Shown: positions 8,470-15,722 of the stretch, piece after piece | Layout of the letters: each line of letters begins with the position of its first letter | Numbering within the stretch: the stretch's first letter is position 1 | NCBI GenBank assembly: GCA_934408835.1 | Contig: CAKRVU010000005.1 | Location: forward strand, 1 to 18,766 | DNA from: an uncultured Oscillospiraceae bacterium | GTDB taxonomy: Bacteria; Bacillota; Clostridia; Oscillospirales; Ruminococcaceae | Direction of reading: 5' to 3' | Length of the DNA stretch: 18,766 bases | Position numbers and translations under genes: made by a program | Notes under the pieces: model-generated | The model's database searches: none | Told to the model about the DNA's origin: nothing | The model's input: only the letters and a program-made list of their open reading frames with translations

Positions 8470-9840
8470 ATGTCAAACCATCTGTTAGAAGGAAAACGGC
8501 GTATTCATATGATAGGAATCGGAGGATCGGGTATGTTTCCGCTCGCCCAGATTCTGCACGAAAAGGGATACTTACTATCCGGCTCCGACTGCAACGAATC
8601 AGATATTGTTAAAATGGTTCGAAAATTGGATATCCCCGTCGTTATGGAGCAACGTGCTGAAAATATCAACGGCGCTGATTTGGTGGTTTATTCCGCCGCC
8701 ATCTCAAAAGAAAACCCTGAACGGGCAGCCGCTGAGCAAAGCGGTATCCCCATAGTGGAACGGAAGGTTTTGCTAGGCGAACTGACGCGCCAATATTCCG
8801 ATTGTATCTGCGTCAGCGGCACACATGGAAAAACAACAACAACCTCTATGCTGACGCAAATTTTAATGGACGCCGGCGCAGATCCATCCGCCGTCATCGG
8901 GGGTAAATTGAAATCGACCGGGAACTACGGATGCGTGGGGCATTCCCAAATTATGGCGTGCGAAGCATGCGAATTTGTCGACACCTTTTTGCAGCTCTCC
9001 CCCGCCGTTGCCGTCGTCCTCAATATTGATCGCGACCATCTGGACTACTTCCATACAATGGAACGGCTGAAAGCTTCATTTGAAGCCTTTTGTAAAAAAG
9101 CGTCACGCCTCGTTTTATATAACGGAGACGACCCAAACACTGTAGAGGTCGTTTCACGTCTGAAAGGAAAACCTCTCGCCTCGTTCGGATTTTCTGACGC
9201 CAATGACTATTATCCGTCCGATATCAAACACCCGTCCGGTCTTCATTCCCGCTTTTCTTTGATGTATCGCGGCAAAAAGCTTGCCGAACTTGATTGCTTT
9301 GTTCCCGGAACCCATAATATTTTAAACGCGGTCGCCGCCTGCGCCTGCGCGCTCTCAGTGGGAATAGAACCGGAGCAGCTTGCAAAAGGGTTACGAAACT
9401 TCCGTGGTGCCGGACGCCGCTTTGAATGGATCGGTGAAAAAAACGGCGTCACAATTGTAGACGATTATGCGCATCACCCGACCGAGATTGCCGCCGTCTT
9501 AAACGCCGCAAAGGAGCTTCCTTTCCAAACAGTGTGGGCGCTTCATCAGCCATTTACCTTTTCCCGTACCAAACTGCTTCTGCCCGAGTTTGCAAAAGCT
9601 CTATCCCTTGCAGACGAGGTTGTTTTAACAGATATTATGGCCGGGCGCGAAAAAAACACTTCCGGCGTGAGCGCCAATGATCTGGCAAATATCATACCAA
9701 ATTGTCACCTCTGCCCTTCTCAAAGGGAGGCGGCAGACTATATTCTGGAGCACGCCAAACCGGGTGATCTGGTGATCACCCTGGGTTGCGGCGATATTTA
9801 TAAGGCAGCTAAAATGATCGTATTCGGCGATTATCAATAA
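8470..9840 (+). CDS. murC: UDP-N-acetylmuramate--L-alanine ligase MurC
   Basis: A cytosolic ATP-dependent ligase that adds L-Ala to UDP-MurNAc, the first amino acid of the peptidoglycan stem. The N-terminal UDP-binding domain has HMIGIGGSGM (13-22). The Mur ligase P-loop is GTHGKTTT (117-124). CEACEFVDTF (164-173) and DHLDYF (189-194) are typical of MurC rather than MurD/E/F. PGTHNILNA (279-287) and the C-terminal DDYAHHPTEI (331-340) complete the pattern. It is 456 aa, a normal length. ATG at 8470 has GGAGG 9 nt upstream. It is the only plus-strand gene here, separated from the rest of the mur/fts cluster by mazF and an empty gap. Confidence 0.96.
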   Translation: MSNHLLEGKRRIHMIGIGGSGMFPLAQILHEKGYLLSGSDCNESDIVKMVRKLDIPVVMEQRAENINGADLVVYSAAISKENPERAAAEQSGIPIVERKVLLGELTRQYSDCICVSGTHGKTTTTSMLTQILMDAGADPSAVIGGKLKSTGNYGCVGHSQIMACEACEFVDTFLQLSPAVAVVLNIDRDHLDYFHTMERLKASFEAFCKKASRLVLYNGDDPNTVEVVSRLKGKPLASFGFSDANDYYPSDIKHPSGLHSRFSLMYRGKKLAELDCFVPGTHNILNAVAACACALSVGIEPEQLAKGLRNFRGAGRRFEWIGEKNGVTIVDDYAHHPTEIAAVLNAAKELPFQTVWALHQPFTFSRTKLLLPEFAKALSLADEVVLTDIMAGREKNTSGVSANDLANIIPNCHLCPSQREAADYILEHAKPGDLVITLGCGDIYKAAKMIVFGDYQ

Positions 9841-9879
9841 ACATCTGTTGATTGTTCCGCGTCGAGGCAATTGGAGCTT

Positions 9880-9890
9880 GCGGTTTCCGC
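9880..9890. terminator. Small hairpin between convergent murC and mazF
   Basis: GCGG-TTT-CCGC lies in the 57-bp gap between the murC stop and the mazF stop. The flanks (TCTATTCT on the plus side) are only mildly T-rich, so this would be a weak terminator in either direction. No better candidate is seen in the gap. Confidence 0.25.
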
Positions 9891-9897
9891 TCTATTC

Positions 9898-10245
9898 TCA
9901 GGAACGAAGACCCAGACTGACAGAGATGGCACTGTCAATATGATTCATATCTTCGCGTCCCAATTCGCCCATCTTTTCTTTTAACCGTCTTTTGTCAATT
10001 GTGCGCATCTGTTCGAGTAACACAATGGAATCCCTGGTAAGCCCGCAGCTTGACGCCTCGATTGCAATATGCGTGGGAAGCTTTGCTTTATCCTTTTGGC
10101 TGGTAATTGCAGCTGCGATCACCGTAGGACTGTATCGGTTCCCGATATCGTTTTGCACGATCAAAACCGGGCGAACGCCCCCTTGTTCTGAGCCCACAAC
10201 CGGACTCAAATCCGCATAATAAATTTCTCCTCGTTTTACCGTCAT
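9898..10245 (-). CDS. mazF: MazF/EndoA-type mRNA endoribonuclease (PemK family)
   Basis: A 115-aa PemK/MazF-fold toxin that cuts single-stranded mRNA at short sites. The sequence is close to B. subtilis EndoA (NdoA) in pattern: KRGEIYYADLSPVVGSEQGG, then RPVLIVQNDIGN, then SPTVIAAAITS. The two active-site residues named for the Bacillus enzyme, Arg25 and Thr48, are present at the same numbers. The start is ATG at 10245 with GGAG 6 nt upstream. A GTG at 10257 is in frame but overlaps an upstream AAGGAG. No ribbon-helix-helix antitoxin ORF precedes it, unlike ndoAI-ndoA in Bacillus. The next gene upstream on this strand is ftsZ, about 0.9 kb away. Cleavage specificity (UACAU in Bacillus) cannot be read from the sequence. 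Confidence 0.93.
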   Translation of the reverse strand: MTVKRGEIYYADLSPVVGSEQGGVRPVLIVQNDIGNRYSPTVIAAAITSQKDKAKLPTHIAIEASSCGLTRDSIVLLEQMRTIDKRRLKEKMGELGREDMNHIDSAISVSLGLRS

Positions 10246-10280
10246 GTAACTCTCCACTCCTTTGTTATTTCCTTTTCATG

Positions 10281-10305
10281 TATTGGACGAATCTTTCGTT
10301 CAATA
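10281..10305. promoter_or_regulatory. Palindrome upstream of mazF, possible operator
   Basis: TATTGGACGAA and TTCGTTCAATA form an 11-bp inverted repeat with one mismatch around TCT, 36 bp before the mazF ATG. Read toward mazF it includes a TTGAAC, but I find no convincing -10 at proper spacing. It could bind a dimeric regulator or form an mRNA hairpin. Confidence 0.3.
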
Positions 10306-11080
10306 CTATTGTGACCGAATCACAGAATTTTAATCACATCATTTGATCCTTCCGAATCATCTGTTTTATACTATTGCTGTCCGTGCAATCGGGTGCACTA
10401 TGTCAGAAACCGCTCTTTTTATTTCCTATTTCTCCTGTTTTATGAAAAAATCTTTCCTCCTCTCAAACCGGAGTGATTGTCCAAAATATTGCAAAAGCCC
10501 ATCGTTTTATGTAAAAAGATAATCTCCAGATTGCAGAACATCAAGGTATCTGATCTACCAGCATTTTATCCTATTGTCCGCAAAAAATTTGAAGAAATCG
10601 GTCGAAACATTCTGCCTAACCAACCAAATTTGGAATGACTTGTACCAGTTGTGCCATGATTTGCGCGCTTTATTCCGCAAAAACGACTGTATAATTATCC
10701 ACGTGCAAAAAATGTGAATTTAACTGATCGAACGGAACTCATAAAATGATGAAAACAAATTGCAGACATATAGTTTTTATTGCAAACAATTGTGTTTTCA
10801 TCACCTAAGTTTGCGGCTGCTTCTCAGCTTTAGTCGGTTCCGCGTCCTGTCTGACCCGCGCTTTCCCCTCAGTCACAAATATCAGCAGCAGTTTGAGGAT
10901 AAGTGTACACCTAACGTGTAAAAACAACAGCCATCATACCCTTCATATAAAAACCATGCTGCTTTACAAAGGGTAGAATGCTTACACAAAGAATGTCTGA
11001 ATCAAAAAGATCGCCGAACCGGTGTGAAATTTCGTTTGTTTTCAATTTGACTAGTCTGTTCACCCGTTCATTCAGGCGTA
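10306..11080. other. Gene-poor gap between mazF and ftsZ terminator
   Basis: About 0.8 kb, mostly AT-rich, with no ORF I would call a gene. Open runs of 40-60 codons occur in several frames, for example plus strand 10477-10638 (TTG start, 53 codons) and minus strand 10911-11096. Their number is about what random AT-rich DNA gives, they lack proper SD spacing, and the latter starts inside the ftsZ terminator. One GC-richer patch lies at about 10810-10880. A long inverted repeat lies at 10748-10802. I see no recognisable tRNA, 6S, SRP, tmRNA or RNase P RNA. A decayed gene or an unrecognised RNA remains possible. Confidence 0.6.
10748..10802. repeat. Long imperfect inverted repeat
   Basis: GATGAAAACA-AATTG (10748-10762) pairs with CAATT-G-TGTTTTCATC (10787-10802). 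That gives 15 bp with one bulged G and a 24-nt interior. The arms could form a stem in either strand. Read on the minus strand the repeat is followed by ATTTTAT, a possible weak U tract. Alternatively it may be a remnant of a small mobile element. No flanking target duplication was evident by eye. Confidence 0.5.
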
Positions 11081-11115
11081 AAACAACAAAAAGCACAAAA
11101 TAAATTTGTGCTTTT
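11081..11115 (-). terminator. Rho-independent terminator of ftsZ
   Basis: Read on the minus strand, AAAAGCACAAA (11105-11115) and TTTGTGCTTTT (11089-11099) form a perfect 11-bp stem with loop TTTAT, then TGTTGTTTT. It lies about 40 nt after the ftsZ stop. A smaller hairpin, CACAGT-TGGTTG-ACTGTG (11129-11146), lies between the stop and this terminator. Each is preceded by the same AAAAGCACA. Confidence 0.8.
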
Positions 11116-11155
11116 CAATAGGCTCAAACACAGTCAACCAACTGTGCTTTTCGCA

Positions 11156-12271
11156 TCAATTCTTATTTTTAAATATATCTAAAATTTTCTGAAAATCTTC
11201 GCTGGTTTCAAAGGCTTCTTCATCTTCAGCCTCCAAGCTAGAAGAAGAAATATCAGTTCCATGCGGACCCAAGACGTCCGATACTGTTGTCTTTTTAATT
11301 TTATCCTTAAAATCAGTATCAAACCCGGTGGCAATCACTGTAATTTTAATCTCATCGTCCAGCTCTTCATTAAACGCAACACCAAAGATGATATTAGCCT
11401 CTGAATCAACTGCCTGGCTGATATGAGTCGTCGCGGTGTCAATCTCGTCAAACTCAATGGTAGGCGGCGCAGTAATATTGATAATTAACCCCTTAGCGCC
11501 ATCAATAGAAGTTTCGAGAAGAGGACTGGAAACGGCGTTCTCAGCTGCTGAAATGGCCTTATCTTTTCCGGTAGCGCTGCCAACGCCCATATGAGCGTAT
11601 CCGGCGTCTTTCATAATGGCGCTGACGTCTGCAAAATCCAGGTTAATGAATCCAGAAGTGTTGATCAATTCCGAGATACTTTGAACACCCTGCTTCAAAA
11701 CATTATCCGCAGCTTCAAAGGCGTTTGCAAAGGTGATTTTCTGATTGTTCAACAGCTTCAAACGCTCATTCGGAACTACGACCAGAGAATCAACCTCTTC
11801 GCGAAGGCGCGTAATCCCCTGTTCGGCCTGACGCATGCGCATAGCTCCCTCAAACAAGAACGGCTTGGTGACTACGCCTACAGTCAAAATTCCCATTTCG
11901 CGAGCAACCTGCGCTACAACCGGCGCTGCACCCGTGCCGGTTCCACCGCCCATACCGGCAGTGATAAACAACATCTTTGCCCCTTTTAAAGCGGCTGCAA
12001 TTTCTTCGCGGCTTTCCTCCGCCGCCTTTTCTCCGCACTGAGGGTCGCCGCCGGCTCCCGCTCCGCGTGTTGACTTCGCGCCAATCTCCACTTTATTAGG
12101 AGCCTTCGATTGGTATAATACCTGATTATCCGTGTTAATGGCAACGAATTCCATGCCTCTCATTCCGGCGTCAACCATTCGGTTCACGGCATTACCGCCG
12201 CCGCCGCCGATTCCAACCACCTTAATGTTTACTGTATAGTCATTATCATGCGCAATAGTAATGTTGCTCAC
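11156..12271 (-). CDS. ftsZ: Cell division protein FtsZ
   Basis: A tubulin-like GTPase that polymerises into the Z ring at midcell and recruits the divisome. The sequence shows VVGIGGGGGNAVNRM (18-32) and the tubulin signature GGGTGTG (108-114). The T7 synergy loop NLDFADV (210-216) has the catalytic Asp residues 212 and 215. After about residue 318 comes a short acidic linker. The C-terminal peptide is ILDIFKNKN, a variant of the usual conserved tail that binds FtsA/SepF-type partners. It is 371 aa, a normal length. The start is GTG at 12271 with AGGGGG about 8 nt upstream, and no ATG lies near the N terminus. It has its own promoter (12356-12384) and terminator, so it can be expressed apart from ftsQ. 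Confidence 0.98.
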   Translation of the reverse strand: MSNITIAHDNDYTVNIKVVGIGGGGGNAVNRMVDAGMRGMEFVAINTDNQVLYQSKAPNKVEIGAKSTRGAGAGGDPQCGEKAAEESREEIAAALKGAKMLFITAGMGGGTGTGAAPVVAQVAREMGILTVGVVTKPFLFEGAMRMRQAEQGITRLREEVDSLVVVPNERLKLLNNQKITFANAFEAADNVLKQGVQSISELINTSGFINLDFADVSAIMKDAGYAHMGVGSATGKDKAISAAENAVSSPLLETSIDGAKGLIINITAPPTIEFDEIDTATTHISQAVDSEANIIFGVAFNEELDDEIKITVIATGFDTDFKDKIKKTTVSDVLGPHGTDISSSSLEAEDEEAFETSEDFQKILDIFKNKN

Positions 12272-12308
12272 GAAACGTTCCCCCTACTATCCCTGTATTT
12301 TCAAAAAC

Positions 12309-12323
12309 CCGGGAAAACCCCGA
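12309..12323 (-). promoter_or_regulatory. Small leader hairpin upstream of ftsZ
   Basis: In the ftsZ leader, TCGGG-GTTTT-CCCGG forms a 5-bp stem followed by GTTTTTG. It is short but terminator-like, about 25 nt after the predicted transcription start. It may be a weak attenuator or may have no role. Confidence 0.25.
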
Positions 12324-12355
12324 TCCTTTTTTACGAATAATATTACCTTCTATAT

Positions 12356-12384
12356 ATGATAACAGATTCTACTAATGATTGCAA
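12356..12384 (-). promoter_or_regulatory. Extended -10 promoter of ftsZ
   Basis: Read on the minus strand: -35 TTGCAA (12379-12384), a 17-bp spacer and -10 TATCAT (12356-12361) preceded by TGT. That gives an extended -10 with 5/6 matches in the hexamer. The predicted start is near 12349, leaving a leader of about 78 nt. It lies in the 140-bp gap after ftsQ, which has no clear terminator. Confidence 0.65.
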
Positions 12385-12411
12385 GGTTTTTTTTATTTTT
12401 ATTGTTTCTTT

Positions 12412-13233
12412 TTAAAATGCGGAATCCGGCAGAAAGTGAACCGATTGGCTGGTCGGGTCAAAAAACAACGTACCGTGTTCCGACGTCCCGATATACTCAG
12501 AAATAATTTTCTGTGCTGCCCGCATCAAATATTCCGCCTGCGAAAGGTCATCCACCCGGATTTTGATACGCCCCTGATACACGACCACTGCGCTGTTATC
12601 CCCTGTGATTTGAATAGAGGTGATATCATTCAGACCCGCGCTCGCAATCGCAGCCTGCACCTGCTCCAATTGTACAGAAATATCGCTCGTGCTCAAATCC
12701 AAAAACTCTCCCTGCAAAAGCGTTCTGTCCATTTCCATACCGGTGAGTGTTACCGCATCAGGGACTGGCTCCGGTTGCGAGACCTCTAGCACTCGTCCTT
12801 CGTTTGAAATGTAGTCATAACTCCCATCCGGTTGCTGCAAATTATATGCAATCTCCGCCGGAACACAAGAAATTTTCACACTCGACGGAAACTTCCTAGA
12901 GACATTCACAGCATCCAGATAAAGGCAGGAATTCAATATAGATTCCTCCGCCTGCTCCACGTTGCATCGAATCAGGTTTTCGCCCATCTCTATTTTGCTG
13001 CTCGAAACAATTTCATTTGCAGTATAAACACCGGGATCTTCCACAACAAAATCAGTAATGCGAAAAAAGACCGTTGAACAAAGGACGAATCCCGCGCTCA
13101 ATAGAATAATGGCAAATAAAATGTAATATAATGTATATTTTCTTTTTTTCCGTCTCCGCCGCCGCTTTCCTGTCTGTTCCCGGACTTCGTTCCGGTCAGG
13201 AGGCGCTATTTTCGTCCTTTTTACCTGCTTCAT
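12412..13233 (-). CDS. ftsQ: Cell division protein FtsQ/DivIB
   Basis: A 273-aa bitopic membrane protein of the divisome, acting with FtsL and FtsB/DivIC. It has a very basic cytoplasmic N terminus (RRRRRKKRK, 24-32) and one membrane segment (about 33-56). An extracellular POTRA-like domain spans about 57-127 (FRITDFVVED, GENLIRCN, VSRKFPSSVKISCVPAEIAY). A beta domain follows to the C terminus. ATG at 13233 has GAGG 7 nt upstream. murA ends 12 nt before, so the two are likely co-transcribed. Identification rests on the topology, the POTRA motif pattern and the position between murA and ftsZ. FtsQ sequences are poorly conserved. Confidence 0.9.
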   Translation of the reverse strand: MKQVKRTKIAPPDRNEVREQTGKRRRRRKKRKYTLYYILFAIILLSAGFVLCSTVFFRITDFVVEDPGVYTANEIVSSSKIEMGENLIRCNVEQAEESILNSCLYLDAVNVSRKFPSSVKISCVPAEIAYNLQQPDGSYDYISNEGRVLEVSQPEPVPDAVTLTGMEMDRTLLQGEFLDLSTSDISVQLEQVQAAIASAGLNDITSIQITGDNSAVVVYQGRIKIRVDDLSQAEYLMRAAQKIISEYIGTSEHGTLFFDPTSQSVHFLPDSAF

Positions 13234-13245
13234 TCCTATTCCTCA

Positions 13246-14517
13246 TCATTTCGTTATCTCATCCGATACTCGTACAATCCGCCCGCCAAGCGCCGATAGT
13301 TGCTCCTCTATCCGATAATATCCCCGGTCGATATAGCCAATATCCGAGATTTGAGTTTCCCCTTCTGCCGCAAGGCCGGCGAGCACCAGCGCAGCGCCGC
13401 CCCTCAAATCAGTCGCCTGAAGATGGGCGCCGAACAAATGGGGAACACCCTCGACAACGGCTACCCTGCCATCCAGGCGAATATTGGCGCCAAGCTTATT
13501 CAACTCAGGAACATGCCGGAACCGGTTTTCAAAAATAGTCTCAATAAACATTCCGGTTCCCAGCGAAACAGCAGCGACAGCCATCAAAAGAGGCTGCGCG
13601 TCAGTTGGGAACCCCGGATACGGCATCGTGCGTACAGTGGAAAACGCCTTTAGCGGCAACCGGGAGCGAAGATAAATACTATCCGTGCCTGTTATAATCC
13701 GACAACCCGCCTCTTCCAACAGGGGCAGTATCCCCGCCAGCTCGGCTGGATTGACCTGCTTGAGAAGCAGATCACCGCCTGTGATCGCCGCAGCGCAAAG
13801 ATAAGTTGCCGCCGCAATCCGATCAGGCATCACCTGATACTCCGTTCCATGAAGACGAGTAACCCCTTTGACGCAGATCACGCTTTGTCCCGCTCCATCA
13901 ATTTTGGCTCCGCAACGGGAGAGATACTCGGCCAAATCAACAATTTCCGGTTCTGTTGCCGCATTGCGAATGACAGTTTCTCCTTTTGCCATCACCGCGG
14001 CAAGCAGAATGTTTTCCGTTGCGCCGACGCTTGGAAACGAGAGGGATATCTCCGCGCCTTTGAGCCCGTCAGGAGCGCAGCACTCCAGACAGCCATGTTT
14101 CTCTTCAATTACAACGCCCATTTTGCGCAGTCCTGAAAGGTGAAGATCAATGGGTCTTTGCCCAATATCACAACCGCCTGGAAAACAAACTCTGGCAACC
14201 CCGTTTCGAGAGAGGAGCGCCCCCATAAAAACAATAGAAGAACGCATCTGATTCATTAACCTTTCCGGGATTTCGCTTCCTGAAAGGTTAGAAGAATCAA
14301 TTTCCAGCAGGTCATCCGTCCGGCAAACGCGACAGCCCAAACAGGATAAAATATCGCAGGCTGTTTTCACATCCGAAAGCTCAGGACAATTTTTCAGAAC
14401 CGTTTTTCCTTCCGCCAGCATACAAGCTCCCAAAATGGGAAGACTGCTGTTCTTAGCTCCTTGTACCCGGTGCTCTCCAGATAACGGCACCCCACCGCAA
14501 ATCACTAGTTTTTCCAA
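13246..14517 (-). CDS. murA: UDP-N-acetylglucosamine 1-carboxyvinyltransferase MurA
   Basis: Transfers enolpyruvate from PEP to UDP-GlcNAc, the first committed step of peptidoglycan synthesis in the cytosol and the target of fosfomycin. GAKNSSLPILGA holds Lys22 and Asn23. FPGGCDIGQRPIDLHL carries the active-site Cys116, counted from the start used here. That Cys predicts a fosfomycin-sensitive type, although other factors matter. The ORF opens with TTG at 14526 (426 aa). The in-frame TTG at 14517 gives MEKLVICGG, the usual MurA N terminus, with GGGGGAG 9 nt upstream, so I prefer 14517 (423 aa). It follows murG by about 70 bp and is closely linked to ftsQ. Confidence 0.95.
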   Translation of the reverse strand: MEKLVICGGVPLSGEHRVQGAKNSSLPILGACMLAEGKTVLKNCPELSDVKTACDILSCLGCRVCRTDDLLEIDSSNLSGSEIPERLMNQMRSSIVFMGALLSRNGVARVCFPGGCDIGQRPIDLHLSGLRKMGVVIEEKHGCLECCAPDGLKGAEISLSFPSVGATENILLAAVMAKGETVIRNAATEPEIVDLAEYLSRCGAKIDGAGQSVICVKGVTRLHGTEYQVMPDRIAAATYLCAAAITGGDLLLKQVNPAELAGILPLLEEAGCRIITGTDSIYLRSRLPLKAFSTVRTMPYPGFPTDAQPLLMAVAAVSLGTGMFIETIFENRFRHVPELNKLGANIRLDGRVAVVEGVPHLFGAHLQATDLRGGAALVLAGLAAEGETQISDIGYIDRGYYRIEEQLSALGGRIVRVSDEITK

Positions 14518-14590
14518 ATCAACCAACTCCCCCTCGAATCATAAGATCACTGTTTCACAGTATCCTATGCTCTTTGGGGAAAATGAGTGA

Positions 14591-15709
14591 TTATGAAAAA
14601 TGAGCGCTGATTTCAGAATAAATCCGATCGGCAGTATCCAAAATAGCCAAGGACGAGGCGTTTTTTCCATATTGACGCAGCACGTCCGGGTGTTGATATA
14701 AGTTCTCCAACTGCTCGATCAGCTTTTCCCTGTCGTAATACTTCTCCTCAATCACAATGGCAGCGCCGTGCTGCTGCAATACCATCGCATTATGGTATTG
14801 ATGGTTTTCCGCCACGTTGGGGGACGGCACTAAAATGGAAGGCTTTCCGGTCGCTTCCAGCTCGCTCAGGGTAAGCGCGCCCGCACGACACACCACCAAA
14901 TCGGCAGCCGCTAAGCATACGTCCATATTGTCAATGTATTCCCTCAAATCCAGGCGCGGATTTTCCTGTGGTTTGATTCCGCGATCGGCAAGCATGCCGG
15001 GAAACACCTTTTTGCCCAAACGTCCGCATGCGTGAATATGATTGATGTTGCCATCTTTCCAGTGCCATGCCATCATATCGGCTGCAATTTCATTGATCTT
15101 CACCGCGCCCAAGCTGCCGCCAAATGACAAAATACAAAAATGATCGTCCATTTTTAATTCCATCCGCGCTTCTTCCCGCGTTTTCAGCAGTACCTTTTCC
15201 CGCACCGGGTTCCCGACAACTATCGTTTTGCAGGTTTGTGGAAAATGCTTCTTTGCTTCCTCTACTGCTAAAAAAACAAGATCCACTTTCTTAGCAAGCA
15301 TTTTGTTGGTAACACCCGGAAAAGCGTTCTGCTCATGGATCGCCGTATATATGCCCTTCTGCGCCGCCTTTCGCACAAGCGGTCCGCTGACATATCCACC
15401 TGTCCCAATTACCACATCCGGTTGGAATTCGCGCAAAATCCTAGACGACGCAAAATTGGAGGTCGCCAACCGATAGGCTGCCTCCAGATTGCGAACGACA
15501 TTCTTAGGCGTCACGCTTCGCTGAAAGCCGTGCACTCGAATGGGAACAAAGCGGTAGCCCGCCTGCTTTACCAAACGCGCCTCCATTCCATTCGGCGTAC
15601 CCGCAAATAAAATTTCCGCCGTCTTATCCTTTTTCTTGACGCAATCTGCCACAGCAATGGCCGGATTGATATGTCCTGCAGTTCCGCCGGCTGCCAAAAG
15701 TATCCGCAC
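14591..15709 (-). CDS. murG: UDP-GlcNAc--lipid I GlcNAc transferase MurG
   Basis: A membrane-associated GT28-family enzyme that adds GlcNAc to lipid I to give lipid II at the inner face of the membrane. The N-terminal Rossmann domain has GGTAGHINPA (8-17), where many homologues have GGTGGH. GTGGYVSGP (102-110) and HEQNAFPG (125-132) follow. The C-terminal UDP-GlcNAc-binding domain has GGSLGA (197-202), RAGALTLSEL (275-284) and ENHQ (301-304). It is 372 aa, a normal length. The start is GTG at 15709 with a perfect AGGAGG 7 nt upstream. It starts 13 nt after ftsW. Confidence 0.96.
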   Translation of the reverse strand: MRILLAAGGTAGHINPAIAVADCVKKKDKTAEILFAGTPNGMEARLVKQAGYRFVPIRVHGFQRSVTPKNVVRNLEAAYRLATSNFASSRILREFQPDVVIGTGGYVSGPLVRKAAQKGIYTAIHEQNAFPGVTNKMLAKKVDLVFLAVEEAKKHFPQTCKTIVVGNPVREKVLLKTREEARMELKMDDHFCILSFGGSLGAVKINEIAADMMAWHWKDGNINHIHACGRLGKKVFPGMLADRGIKPQENPRLDLREYIDNMDVCLAAADLVVCRAGALTLSELEATGKPSILVPSPNVAENHQYHNAMVLQQHGAAIVIEEKYYDREKLIEQLENLYQHPDVLRQYGKNASSLAILDTADRIYSEISAHFS

Positions 15710-15722
15710 AAAAATTCCTCCT

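Noticed and set aside
10383..10398. Short palindrome GTGCA-ATCGGG-TGCAC
   Set aside because: Five-bp arms with a 6-nt centre, not next to a clear promoter. This is within chance for the gap.
10477..10638. Plus-strand 53-codon TTG-start frame, whose stop overlaps (ATGA) a 19-codon frame with three Cys residues
   Set aside because: The SD-like GGAG is only 3 nt from the TTG. The second frame is tiny, and several open runs of this size are expected by chance in six frames of AT-rich DNA. I recognised no family.
10695..10703. DnaA-box-like TTATCCACG
   Set aside because: A single 8/9 match with no cluster of boxes, no AT-rich unwinding element that stands out, and no dnaA/dnaN context.
10522..10716. 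A second overlapping open run of about 63 codons on the plus strand
   Set aside because: It has no ATG and only a late TTG, it overlaps the previous frame, and nothing supports one over the other.
10911..11096. 61-aa minus-strand frame after ftsZ
   Set aside because: The GTG start lies inside the ftsZ terminator stem, with no SD and no family resemblance.
14549..14561. ACTGT-TTC-ACAGT hairpin between murG and murA
   Set aside because: Five A/T-rich base pairs without a U tract or a promoter nearby, so no role can be supported.
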